Under the pieces are notes generated by a model. It was not told the origin of the DNA, did not search any database, and saw nothing but the letters and a program-made list of their open reading frames with translations. Position numbers and translations under genes: made by a program. DNA of 64,000 nt from Ypsolopha sequella (Eukaryota; Arthropoda; Insecta; Lepidoptera; Ypsolophidae), in assembly GCA_934047225.1 (NCBI GenBank), contig OW203993.1:22148069-22212068 (forward strand), written 5' to 3'. Position 1 is the stretch's first letter. Each line of letters begins with the position of its first letter. This document shows positions 33,121 to 43,453 of this stretch, piece by piece.

Positions 33121-34660
33121 TTAAACTTGGATACCGTTATGACAAATATCTTCCAAACATTTTTGTTTCCTATCAGCACACCCACAACGGGATGTTCTGC
33201 ACCCTGTCTTGCGATTCCAAGAAAGCAATTCCAAATGTTTAAGAGTGACAGGTTCTTGCAACGATGTAATCGGACGTAGTTGCCCATTTTCTAACTTCCA
33301 GCCCTTATCAATAGGTTGAGGTAAATTTTGGATTGGTAAATCAGCAGTATACCAACAAAGTGCTTGGTAAGCCCTTTTAAGATGTAACTCCAAAACATGT
33401 TTAGATGGTTGCATTTTATCAAGTGATTTTACTTGCTGGAACATGGATGCCCTTAAATCAACATTTTTGTCTTTTATTTTATACGCAGGGTTTTTATTGG
33501 CATATTTATTACCACTAATGCTTTTGAAGTTTGTCTTAGTTCACCATCATTATTAAATAATGATGGAGGTGGATGACGTAGCTCATTTTCCGGTATAATT
33601 TTTAAATCAATGTGACGTCCACTTTTTACTGCAGAAAACATCTGGCGAACTAATACATCGGTGTTCACTGATATATCTTTAGCGGTTTTCTTGTTTGCTA
33701 CTTTTATAGTATGCAAGTGTTTGAAAGTCTTTGATTTCAATTTCTTCAAAGGGCTGTAGAAACCAACATCATTTTCTACTAATCGCGAAGACAAAAATTC
33801 TTCAGCTAGCTCTACACCACGAGGCCAAGCAGTCAATAAGTCATTTTCAATTTCATTTGAAGCATTTTCCCCACTGAATATGTTAACCAATTTCGAGTTT
33901 TTGTCATCAAATAATTCCTTTTTTTGAAAAAATTCAAAGAGTTTCTTAACATCCGCTTCGTCTTTTGATAAGTGAGAAAGATGGACATGATCTTTAAAAG
34001 AGTCTTCGTTTTGTACTCCTAGGAGCTTTCTACCCATATCTGATAAGTGTGATCGGTAATTAAAGGTCAGACACCAACGATCACATGCAGTTTCCTTTTT
34101 TGTGATCCCAATCAAACCACCGGCAATTTTATGAACTTTGTTACCATGTTCAAGAGCTTGGTCAGGCGACTTTTCATTGAAAAATTTTGGCGTTCCCTTC
34201 ACAACAAAGTTACCATTGATGAATTCAAGATATACTTCGTTAGCGATATCTGATAAAGCTTGCATGTCGACGAGATATACGGTACCTCAGCGTGCATAAC
34301 TTGTATGGTCGTAGACGAAAAACCAAGGCAGCATTTGAGATACAGCTTCAAGGTGAAGATTCCAGTCTCCTTCACGTTCAGCCCGTGTGAACTTCAACAA
34401 TAAGCCAGCTAAATCCAAATATGAACGCCAAAATTTGTAGATTGTTATTGTTGTTGTGAATGTCGTATTTTTTTACTAAATTTAATATGTCTTCAGATTT
34501 TGCTTGAAGTAGGTTCCAGTTAGACAGCAGTTCCAAGCTTGATTCAAAAGAATTACCCAGCGAATCAACCAGACCTAAATATTCATTAGGTAACTTGTCT
34601 GTGCCACCAACTCGGTTAATTATTTTGCAAAACAATACTCTCCACAAAGGATCGCAAGTC
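33121..34660 (-). pseudogene. Gene of element X: uncharacterised multicopy metazoan family, C-terminal half
   Basis: Minus frames 34647-34378, 34265-33474 and 33444-33121, with a bridging frame at about 34430-34260, make up a broken gene. The bridging frame reads YLDLAGLLLKFTRAEREGDW and MLPWFFVYDHTSYARW. The next frame has FINGNFVVKGTPKFFNEKSPDQALE and AGGLIGITKKETACDRWCL. The last frame ends in a Cys-rich tail (RKTGCRTSRCGCADRKQKC) that may bind zinc, like CXC motifs. I recall this layout from many uncharacterised proteins in arthropods, cnidarians and molluscs; no function is known to me. At least three frame changes make this copy dead. It lies inside the TIRs of element X. Confidence 0.6.
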
Positions 34661-34904
34661 AGACGAGCGCATACTTATAGTCACAGTTTCGTTATTGTTA
34701 CAGTAATCAAAAAAAAAGAAACTCTTGGATACACTTAAGAAATTGAGTGAGTTATTTACTGCCGAAGTTTAGGTCTAATTTAAATATAAATTAGGTATAT
34801 TGCACATAAAACGTGTTGTTTAGAAAAAAAAAACTTTAATCGTAACATTTGTTTAAATACTGTTTGAAATATAATATCTACAATAAAATTTACTTTCAAA
34901 CTTT

Positions 34905-35166
34905 TGTTTTTTAAATACCTGTCATTTGAGACCTACTTTGCTTAAATCAGATAAATAGTAATCGTAATAATAGACATAATCTAACACCAAGAGGCACCAT
35001 TTTTATGACGTAATATATACTCATTCCACCACTTTAGAAAACGACAACATGCATCCTGATACTTAGTAGACTACGCTAATTGTAGCAATACCACTTGTCG
35101 TTATAAAAGTTTCAGTCCAAGGAAAATTGTAAATAAGCTAGTTTTTACAAATTGGCCTCTCTCCTA
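34905..35166 (-). repeat. Right terminal inverted repeat of element X
   Basis: This is the inverse partner of 26261-26500. It contains an extra 12-15 bp near the tip compared with the left arm. Confidence 0.7.
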
Positions 35167-36600
35167 TTTACGTTTACAGTCCTGTTTCTGCTTCTGGGCT
35201 GCCTTAAATTGTTTTGCTTCTTCTCTTCTGTTTTTTTTTGTTTTCTTTTATTTTTTGTTGCTTTTGTTTTTCTTCCATTTTTGTACTTTCTCTTGTCAGC
35301 CATTTGTTCCCCGTCAAAAAGTAGAGAGGCATTGATATATTTTGCTTTTTATTTGTGTTTTATCCTTTTCTTGACTTTTTGTATTAACAGTTGATTGACT
35401 AATGTCACATTTATTTTGGGATCCGATTTTAACTATGTGTGAATTCGAAATAGTGTGGTTTTTACAATTTCTTTTTTGAATATTTTCATTATGTTGATGT
35501 GTTATTTCAGCGTCAGTCCCGAATATGGAAATAAAGATTTTGGAATCATTGTTGTTAAAATTGGCTTTTTTACCTTCAGCAAGTTTTGACGTCATTCCAG
35601 TGTCTAAATTATCATGAAACTCGATAATAATGTTATCAGAGGTATTGTCACGCAAAATAGCTTTTTCTATATTATTTGCAAGTGTCTTATCAATAGTTGA
35701 TATTACGCTGTTTATGTCTAGTTCAATTTGGTCTGAAGCTGTATTTTTTTTGGGCGCATCACCATCTACGCGACTGTCTTGTTGATGACAGCTTTCGGTT
35801 TCAATATCATCTTCAATCGGAAACCAAGTATCTCCAATCAATAATTGGTCTTGGAGGTCCATGTTATTTGTTCCTCCAACAGGTGGTTGGTCTTAGATCG
35901 CGTTGTTACTTGCGCCTCTATCACCTTCAATTTTTTGGGCTGGAATTTTATTTTTGAGTCTGTGTAAGGTGTTAGCATGCACTAATTTGTGAAATGCTGT
36001 CATTGTTAGGGATTTTTCAAGTGCTTGAACAGCATCACCATTGTTGGTTAACAGCATTAGCATTGTGAATAATTAATAGCATCAGGATTAAAGGGATACA
36101 GCCCACAAGCCCTAAATCCATTATGTATCACCGTCGCACTTATGTATTTCTCCACAACAAGAGTGAGTACATGTCCAAAATCAACTTTGGTCAGTTTTTT
36201 AGTGACATTGTTTTGCCTCCAATCTAAAAGCGCCTTCCTCCATCCATTTTTGATTTCTCTAAATGCAGTCACATCTGCTGGTTGCAGTATTCGTGTTGCG
36301 TTTGGATTTAGGGCTATCAACATTCTACCCAGCTCTTTACACTTCGCACTCAAATCGTTATTTCAACGAAAAGAATAATCGGAAATGTCACGTTTTCAGC
36401 AACAAGGTAAGGTTGTAGGACGTTTACTTTATATTGATAGAAAATATCTTTTGTCATCCAACCAGTCTCCGATAGAGATATTCCCCAATGAGAAGGAACT
36501 GAGTTAATAATTTCAGGACGCTGAAAATGTAAATATCACGGTAATTGAGACTTTTGCAGGGGCCATATTCACCTTGTCGAGATACGGAAATGTTTATCTG
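35167..36600 (-). pseudogene. pogo-like DDE_1 transposase, copy B (interrupted by element X)
   Basis: The minus strand carries the second half of the catalytic domain. From about 36600 it reads SETGWMTKDIFYQY and PYLVAENVTFPIILF, then the frame 36353-36057 with ALNPNATRILQPADVTAFRE. That keeps the Asp that copy A has lost. GFRACGLYPFNPDAINY ends the domain. A long C-terminal extension follows (35862-35314, WFPIEDDIETES) with one stop before it. It turns Lys-rich and runs into the end of element X at 35166. The continuation is probably at 26260-25538. The N-terminal DNA-binding region was not found. Confidence 0.75.
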
Positions 36601-36718
36601 TTTTTTTTTTTTTTTTTGTGAAACCGCCGTTGCTTTGAGCGTGTACCATTTTCTTCTATTACAATAAAACTTGCTTTATAAACAGATTCAATCAATACTT
36701 CATTTCGCAACCTGCCAA

Positions 36719-36732
36719 CAGGTTTTGGGCTC
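36719..36732 (+). other. Copia-type primer-binding site
   Basis: GGTTTTGGGCTCAG resembles the GGTTATGGGCCCAG site at which copia-like elements use an internal fragment of initiator tRNA-Met. It follows directly on CCAACA, a plausible LTR end. Confidence 0.55.
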
Positions 36733-36836
36733 AGGCTCATTGAATCTGTTTTCAGGTCAGACGCTTTCGACAAGTTTTATTTTCTGCGAGCTGAAGAAAT
36801 TGAGGTTAGGAACACGCTTCGTCATACTTTGCGAAG

Positions 36837-37945
36837 ATGGAACCGCAGTCCTCGAGTTTGAAGTTATCCGGTGGAGATAACTGGGCTGTCTGGAAGTTTA
36901 CGACTGAAGTTATCCTGAAAGGAAAAGGATATTTTGATTTGGTGAGCGGCAACACACCAATGCCTGAGTCAGCAACTGAGAAGACGGCTTGGATGACAAA
37001 AGATGCCAAGGCCCAAGGATGAAAGCTGCCCCAATCACGCATCTGTTATCGTGTTGTACGTCTGCCAGCATGTGGGCGAAGTTGAAGGCTGTGTATGAGA
37101 AAGAATCCGTTGTAAGCATTCATCTTTTGCAACAAAAGTTCTTCTCCGTTCATTTTGGTGAAGACTCTGTGTCGACGTTCCTATCAAAGCTGGAGGATAT
37201 AAGGACCAAGCTGAAGCAAGCAGGTGAGCCAATATCTGATAAGATGGTCATCACAAAGATACTAATGACCTTGCCGGAAAGGTTCAAGCACTTCCGTTCG
37301 ACTCGGGAGTCTGTGCCCGTAGATACTCAAACTATTGAAGAGCTAACGTCGAGGCTGTTGATTGAAGAAGAGAGATTTGACTCCCCAAATGAAGGCGAAG
37401 TAGCGTTGGCCAGTGTAAGCAGACCACCTCATCATGGTCTTGTGAAGTGCTACACTTGTGGAAAGGAAGGCCACATTTCGAGAAACTGTGCTGCTAATAA
37501 GACAGGCTATAGAGAGTCCAGAACGTGCCACTATTGTAAGAAGAAAGGGCACTAGTTGGCTGATTGTAAAGCGCTGAAACTGAAGAATAAAACTGCTCCT
37601 GACGTCAACGCTTTTATGTGTACAATCATTGAAGTATCTGAAAAGTTCTGGTTTATGGATACGGGAGCTAGCGATCATATGTGTGGAGAAAAACGGCTGT
37701 TCCAGTCTTTGTGTGAGGTAAAGAGCTCTAATAAAGTGACTGTCGGAAATAGAAAAGCTCTTGATGTGATGGGTCATGGAACTGTAGAACTGTTTGCGTG
37801 GAGTGGTGAAAAGTTCTTAAAAACTGTGCTGAGTAAAGTGTTGTATGTGCCTGAACTAAAGTTCAATCTATTTTCAGTAGGAACTGTGCTGGACAAAGGA
37901 TTAAGTTTAGTGTCGGACAAAAAACAATCCCGAGTTTGTGAATGA
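36837..37945 (+). pseudogene. Copia gag and protease region
   Basis: The frame from 36837 opens MEPQSSSLKLSGGDNWAVWK, a typical UBN2/gag_pre start, and is closed by a TGA at 37020. The next frame (36989-37555) carries the gag core (LLSCCTSASMWAKLKAVYE, ILMTLPERF). Two CCHC zinc knuckles follow: CYTCGKEGHISRNC, and CHYCKKKGH with its last Cys after the stop. The third frame (37556-37945) has FWFMDTGASDHMCG, the DTGA active site of the aspartic protease, and VLYVPELKFNLFSV. Reading resumes out of frame as RGEVRAVAKRVNKLYRM, the start of the pre-integrase zinc domain, then stops. The polyprotein is broken at three points. Confidence 0.85.
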
Positions 37946-38080
37946 CAGAGGTGAAGTTCGTGCAGTTGCAAAACGCGTAAACAAATTGTATCGTATGCTT
38001 TTTACGTTGAACGAAACGCAATCTTAACTGTCTAAAATTACGATAAGTGACTATAAAACGCATTCCGAAAACCCTTTTCT

Positions 38081-38347
38081 GCAAGCAAAATCGAAACGCA
38101 AGTTTGACATTTGTGATTGTGACGTTGGACAATCTTTGGATGGATTTTGTTGTCTAACTAAGACAGTAAAGAAGTAATTTTTATCCTTGCCAAGTTTATT
38201 CAAATTAATAATATTAAAGTATAATAAGTAATAATGTTTATTGTGTTGTCCTGTGACGTTGTACGTACTTATATTAGTATTTGTTTGTCCTGTTTCAGGT
38301 ACTTTAAAAGTAACATTTTTAGCATTTGCTTATTTTTAATGATACAT
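38081..38347. other. Spacer, no gene seen
   Basis: This is AT-rich sequence between the truncated copia element and the next DNA element. Confidence 0.4.
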
Positions 38348-41064
38348 TGACACCTATTCTGGGAAGCACACACTTAAATTTAGAGCGTCCTAAAAAATCA
38401 CAATTTTAGGGAATCGCAATATATTTTGCTATTCTGAGAAGCACCAAACTTAAATTTAAGTCGCTTTTTAGGGCGCTCTAAGCTGCTCTAAGTTGAATTC
38501 ACAGATCAGATAATTGATGTAAATCTATGATTTGTATCTGTGATCAGCTAGAGTGGAACTATTATCGATTATTACCGATTCATGAATAAAAGTTCTAATA
38601 TTAAGTTTTAATGATTTTTACTAGGAAAACAACAACAGTTTATGATTTTTTGTCACTAATTATCAATAAAATGATATTTTGGAGCTTTCTTTTACAGTTT
38701 TCATAAAAAGCGACAGATAGGAACCAAAAAAAAAAAAAAAACTGAATTTTTCTACATTAGAACTATTTCGAACTTTGTTTGTTATTAATATGAGAGTTTG
38801 TGTAAATTTCAACTGGAAATCCTCCAGTGAAGTCTTTTTACACGGAGACACATTAGAAAGCCAGATAAATCGGCTTTTATTGATTCTTCCTCACCAATTT
38901 TACCATGGAAAACACTGATGATGAAATAAAAAAGAACAAGAAGTGGGAGCGGCCTCAGTTACAACCTATGCTGTTGGCAAGCGATACGTAAAACTACAAC
39001 GACAGTAAATATGTGAGAGGAGCTTGCTCGGGACCCCAACGTCCTTAGATGTGCAAGAACTGGAGGACACAGCAGAAGGTATGAATTATATACTTTACAC
39101 ATCTAAACAGTAATAAGAACTTACAGTGAAGTCTACACAGTTCACAGTTACAGTGAAATGAAGTTGTTTTAACATTGAATGTGTTTGATTTTTACTAACA
39201 ATCTATAATTTATTAGGTATTACTTATGAGATGGGATCGAAAATACTTTTTCTATTACATAAATTCATAATAGGTCTACAACAAATACCAATAACTTAAT
39301 AATCATTCAAATTGGGAGCCAAGGGTCATATGTAATGGAAATGACTGGTCGGGCAGTAATCGACAGGTTCTGTAGTCTGAGACTTCACTGGCAAAGTTAC
39401 GAGTTACAATATATTGCAGTGGCTATCGATTATCTTTCAACGTTATTGTCTGAATGAAGTATGGTTCAGTTGTCTCATCTACAATATGAGCTCTGAACCA
39501 AAGGAAACTACTGATGTGATCATGTGACTAAACGGAACAAAAACATGATGACACTTTGAATTCCAGTCCTTCAAAAATCCCATTTGTTCATATTGTAGTG
39601 AAATTATTCGTTTTCCTTTTTGTAATACATGCGTTAAATGATTTTTTTATTTTTTTCAGGGATGCCAAAGGGTGGTGGAGTCTTTATGCCTGACCAGCCC
39701 ACTCTTATTCTACCTACTCTACCTGAGGACCCCTGGACACCTATTCCTAACCCAGATCTAGACCAAGCACCCTTCACAGAGCCCGTGGAAATTGCCCCGT
39801 CCCTGCCTGCGCTTGCATAAGGGACATAAGCCAAGTGAACGGGCGGAAGGCTACAGTTTAATATATAATTTGTAAGAATAAATAATTTCTATATATGTAG
39901 AATTTTATTGTTATAAGTATTTTAGTGCTATATTTATGTATAATAGTTATAAGATATTCAGATTGTAAAATTATACTCGTTTGGGAATTTTTGATTTTTA
40001 GTCATTTTAATTAAGATTACTTATTCATTCTAAACAATCTTAGAGAGATAAGCTTGCCGCTGTATTCAACTTTAAAATGCGATGCTTGCTTGTTTTTTTA
40101 CCTTTTTCTGTGTATGTACAATAAAGAACAAGAATAAGAAATAAAATGTATTATTTTTTAACATGAAATTTTAATAATAAATATAAAAACTTTCCCTTTT
40201 ATATTATTTACTGCTGCGGCTCGATTATACCACTACCTTATTGGCAAACCCACCCGAGTTAAGTTATTCGGGGAGAATAAGAGGACACCTCTCAAACAGG
40301 CACAACCAGGTAGCCCACAATGTCTAAGACCGTTATAGCTGGGCACTTAACAAAACAGGCTGGTGACGGGCAGTGGTGTCACTAATGCGAGAGTTTTGGC
40401 ACCGTGCTCACCAACCCGCCTGCCCAGCGTGTGAGTATGATGGGCATCATTTCCTCTTGGATCACCAAGAGAGGCGAAATCTTGGAATGGCCTATGTCCA
40501 GCAATGTACGAAGACAGGCTGATGCATAGATTGACTTCTGCTGATTGATTAACACATGGAATATGACAAAATCATCAAATTTATTTGATGAATTGCAATG
40601 GTACAAACAAAATTCACATGAAATCATAGTCGTTTTTCACACAAATTTTAGCTAAACTGCTGGATTATATAATAAGATAAAGTGCTTGCACACACCATTG
40701 ATTGTTCTTATCGACCTAGAACCCAAATAAAAGTTACCAATACTGGTGAAAATGCTGAAAAAACTTGCATAAAACTTAGTAAATATTTTAGAGCGCATCT
40801 AAATAGGTGCAACCTAAATTTTCCTAATATTAGAGCTGTCAACCCAATTTAACGCTCTAATTTGTTGCTTCAGAATACCAAAAACGCTAAAAACCCTTAA
40901 GTTGAATTGTTTTAGAGCTGTCATCGTAAATTTAGTTACAATTTCAATTTGACGTTTCTAAACGCCAGCTTCAGAATACCAAAAAATTTTAAGTCATGGA
41001 AACTTAATTTTAGAGCACTTTTTATAAACGTCAGATTAGGGCACTTGCTTCAGAATAGGGGTCA
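38348..41064. mobile_element. Candidate non-autonomous DNA element with short TIRs and subterminal repeats
   Basis: The left end TGACACCTATTCTGGGAAGC is matched in inverse by GCTTCAGAATAGGGGTCA at the right end. Next to both tips are clusters of short motifs in either orientation (CTTAAATTTAGAGC, AGAGCGCxTCTAA, TGCTTCAGAATACC), at 38370-38500 and 40790-41060. Such subterminal repeats are normal for hAT or Harbinger-like non-autonomous elements. I found no clear target duplication and no transposase. A short frame at 39638-39820 follows a T-rich stretch ending in CAG and is Pro-rich; it could be a captured exon, but I do not call it a gene. Confidence 0.5.
40575..40800 (+). repeat. Dispersed repeat, copy 1
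   Basis: TTTGATGAATTGCAATGG through AAAGTTACCAATAC and TTTTAGAGCGCATCTAA is repeated in the same orientation at 42535-42760 with scattered differences. This is the right-hand part of the element at 38348-41064. Confidence 0.8.
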
Positions 41065-41711
41065 TTATATAATACATACCGTGATGGCTTTACTTCGTCT
41101 GACAGAATCTTAAATTGATCTGTGGCAAAATGGCGCTCTGAAAAGTGACCGTAGCCATTTCAGAAAAAAAAAAAAAAATCTCAGATTGTTCATAGTAATG
41201 GGTGATAAAATAATGTATAGGGGGCATCATCAAAATCGATGGCTAAATGTAAGAAATTGCTATTTGTTTATTGGCAGGGGTAATATTGAGATATCTCAAA
41301 TAGTCATTAATATTAGTCTATGCTACAAGGGCGAAAAGGAATAAATCACGAGGACGATTTAAAACACGAGTGTAGCGAGTGTTTTAAACGTAAACGAGTA
41401 ATTTATTGCTCTTACGCCCGTGTATCATACTACGTTTTTCAATGCATAGTGTAAGGAAATAAAACAAATGTAATCAAAGAAAACAATTTAATTATCAAAT
41501 TGAAAGTTATATTGTTACAATTTTGCAAGTTAATGATTGGCTCAAAAAGACTGTATCCAGAGCCGTTAAACAGTGGAAAAAAAAAGTATAACACTTATGG
41601 TACACAGGAAAGGTTGCGGGTTAGTCAACTTCTCGTAAATAAATTAAAAAATAAAAATAATCGACTTTCTGTTCGGTTTTGATGCATAAAAAGTGGGACT
41701 TTACGAGCACT
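41065..41711. other. Non-coding, part of an inverted-repeat cluster
   Basis: No gene is visible. 41210-41320 is the first member of the fold-back cluster described at 41210-42450. A mirrored pair of motifs near 41365-41395 (AAACACGAG, GAGTGTTTTAAA) stands out. Confidence 0.4.
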
Positions 41712-42450
41712 TGCATAAAAAAATATTTGCAGTCAGAATTTTAGATAAAAAAAAATTAAACGCTTTACATTGAAACTGATGGGTGAATGTAAAAAATTGC
41801 TATTTGTTTTATGGCAGGGGTAACTTTAAGTTACCTAAACATTGTTACAACTGGCATAAAGACCTTGACATTGACTATGCAAACACCTGCTATCCCCCTT
41901 ACTCTTTACAGTGAACCTACTAAAATCTAGTATCCAGTAAGTAAAGGTAGACCACTTGTATAATGCACATAGGAATCTTCGCCACTGTTCATGTCACGTC
42001 ACATCAAGGTCACGTGGTACGTCCGGTTGCTCAACTATAGATTTCTATGAGCATTATATCATCTTTAAACGCACTTTGTGCCAGTTGTACCTATTTTAGG
42101 GACCTTAAATTACCCCTGCCATAAAACAAATAGCATTTTTTTACATTCACCCATCAGTTTCAATTTAAAGCGCTTCATTTTGTTATCTAACATGCTGATT
42201 GTAAATATTTTTTAATACTATTTGAGATACCTCAATATTACCCCTGCTATTAAACAAATAGCAATTTATTACATTTAGCTATCGATATCGATGATGCCAA
42301 ATATGTAGTATTTCATTACACGACTATACTTAAAATCTGAGATATATATAATTAGCGCTGGGCTTTGGTTTCTTTTGTATTACCCCTGCCATTAAACAAA
42401 TAGCAATTTGGTTCATTTAGCCATCGATATCGATGATAAAAAATATGTGG
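41210..42450. repeat. Fold-back cluster: five copies of one motif in opposing orientations
   Basis: The core TTGCTATTTGTTTAATGGCA followed by GGGGTAAT occurs at about 41256 and 41800 on the plus strand and at about 42110, 42240 and 42380 on the minus strand. The inner pair forms long arms of about 155 bp (41712-41875 against 42062-42220), sharing GAAACTGATGGGTGAATGTA. The outer pair shares GGCTAAATGTAA and ATATCTCAAATAGT. Two copies also carry ATCGATATCGAT-type palindromes. This looks like one fold-back transposon nested in, or derived from, another of the same family. Confidence 0.75.
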
Positions 42451-42534
42451 TATTTCATTACATATTTATACTAAAAATATGAAATATATTTCATTGGAGC
42501 CGGGCCTGGGTTTTTTTTGAGCATTCACCTTTAT

Positions 42535-42760
42535 TTGATAATTTGCAATGGCACAAACAAAATTCACATGAAATCAAAGCCGTGTTTCCACACATATCTT
42601 AGATAAACTGCTGGATTATATACGAGTAGTTAGAAAAGGTGCTTGCACATACCTTTGAACGTTCTTTTTCACCTATAAGCCAAATAAAAGTTACTAATAC
42701 TTATAGATATGCTGTTAAACTAGCATTAAACTAGATACATTTTTAGAGCGCACCTAATAA
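42535..42760 (+). repeat. Dispersed repeat, copy 2
   Basis: This is the partner of 40575-40800 (CAATGGCACAAACAAAATTC, CTGCTGGATTATAT, AAATAAAAGTTACTAATAC). It ends near TTTTAGAGCGCACCTAATA. The outer tip with the TIR is not present here. Confidence 0.8.
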
Positions 42761-43084
42761 TTTGTCTACTGCGCTAAGGTACAATTTCGATTGACGGGAC
42801 GGTGTGTATTAAAACAAACGTCTGCTCGCTTGCTCGCTATATTGACAACTAAATCAAATAAAAATATCATGCATTAATACAATGTAAAAAACGTATTGGA
42901 CATACCGCCCATCAAAAACAATTGTTTTTACTACATCATAAAATAATATTAATGCAATTTAACAGTGGACTGTAAACAAATCAATAATTCAAAAAACAAA
43001 AATTTTAACTGCTTTAACTTAACATATTTAACATTACTAAATTTTGAAGCCGCCCATCGTAATTTATTCAATTCTCATTATAGT
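42761..43084. other. Spacer, no gene seen
   Basis: This is AT-rich sequence before the BEL integrase fragment. A 67-codon frame at 42965-43168 overlaps that fragment on the opposite strand and is a shadow. Confidence 0.4.
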
Positions 43085-43425
43085 CACTTTCCTTTGGAAG
43101 TGTTATCAGTTTTGAAAGGGGTCTTTTTAATTCATTGTTGCCTTTACACTGCACGGTCACAACTCTGACCAAATTATCCGATCCAGGATGTTAATATTTT
43201 ATTCTGCCCAGTAGCCATTTTGTGGGAGGCAACGTCTCATCTTTGATGATCACAAGGTGTCCAACATCAGGTGATGGCACTATCACTTGCCATTTATATT
43301 TTTGCTGTAAAATTGTGAAGGTATTCTGTGCGCCATCTGTGCCAAAAATCTTGAGTCATCCTTTGGATAACTTGCCATTTTGTAAGAAGACCAACTTTCT
43401 TATGTTCGTAGTCTAAATCAGGAAC
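43085..43425 (-). pseudogene. BEL/Pao integrase C-terminal fragment
   Basis: The minus strand reads VIQRMTQDFWHRWRTEYL, then KWQVIVPSPDVGHLVIIKDE, TLPPTKWLLGRIKY, HPGSDNLVRVVTVQCK and LKRPLSKLITLP. This is the DUF5641-type tail that ends BEL/Pao polyproteins; the intact element at 51637-58588 has the equivalent (KPNTIVLIHQDDVPPLRWPL) at 52711-52355. There are stops and frame changes (after GRIKY and near 43330). No other part of this element was recognised beside it. Confidence 0.75.
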
Positions 43426-43453
43426 ACTGAATTATTATTTTTATACCTGTGAT

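Larger units (their letters stand above)
26261..35166 (-). mobile_element. Element X: TIR-bounded element with an uncharacterised gene, split by a LINE
   Basis: Sequence from 26261 (TAGTAGAGAGGCCAAATT) is matched in inverse by sequence ending at 35166 (TAGGAGAGAGGCCAATTT on the minus strand). The match continues inward for about 230 bp at roughly 75% identity, with shared blocks such as GACAAGTGGTAT, AAAGTGGTGGAAT and AAATGACAGGTA. Between the arms lie the gene at 33121-34660 (minus) and a 6.4-kb LINE inserted later with its own target duplication. Without the LINE, X would be about 2.5 kb. Its flanks appear to be the two halves of one pogo-like gene. No target duplication is clear; a short TTT or TA is possible. 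The superfamily is unknown to me. Confidence 0.6.
36604..38080 (+). mobile_element. Ty1/copia retrotransposon, 5' part only
   Basis: The order is remnant of an LTR (to about 36718, ending CCAACA), a copia-type primer-binding site, gag with two zinc knuckles, and protease, then truncation near 38080. Integrase and reverse transcriptase are missing. The frames change at about 37015 and 37555 (a stop) and near 37930. It is unrelated in sequence to the copia element at 51243-60702 as far as I can see. Confidence 0.85.

Noticed and set aside
39638..39820. Proline-rich 60-codon frame after a T-rich stretch ending in CAG, possibly an exon
   Set aside because: Only a splice-acceptor-like context supports it; no upstream coding exon with a matching phase was found.
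40200..40630. GC-richer block that looked like a SINE or gene fragment
   Set aside because: No tRNA-like promoter boxes and no protein motif; I could only say it is part of the TIR element at 38348-41064.
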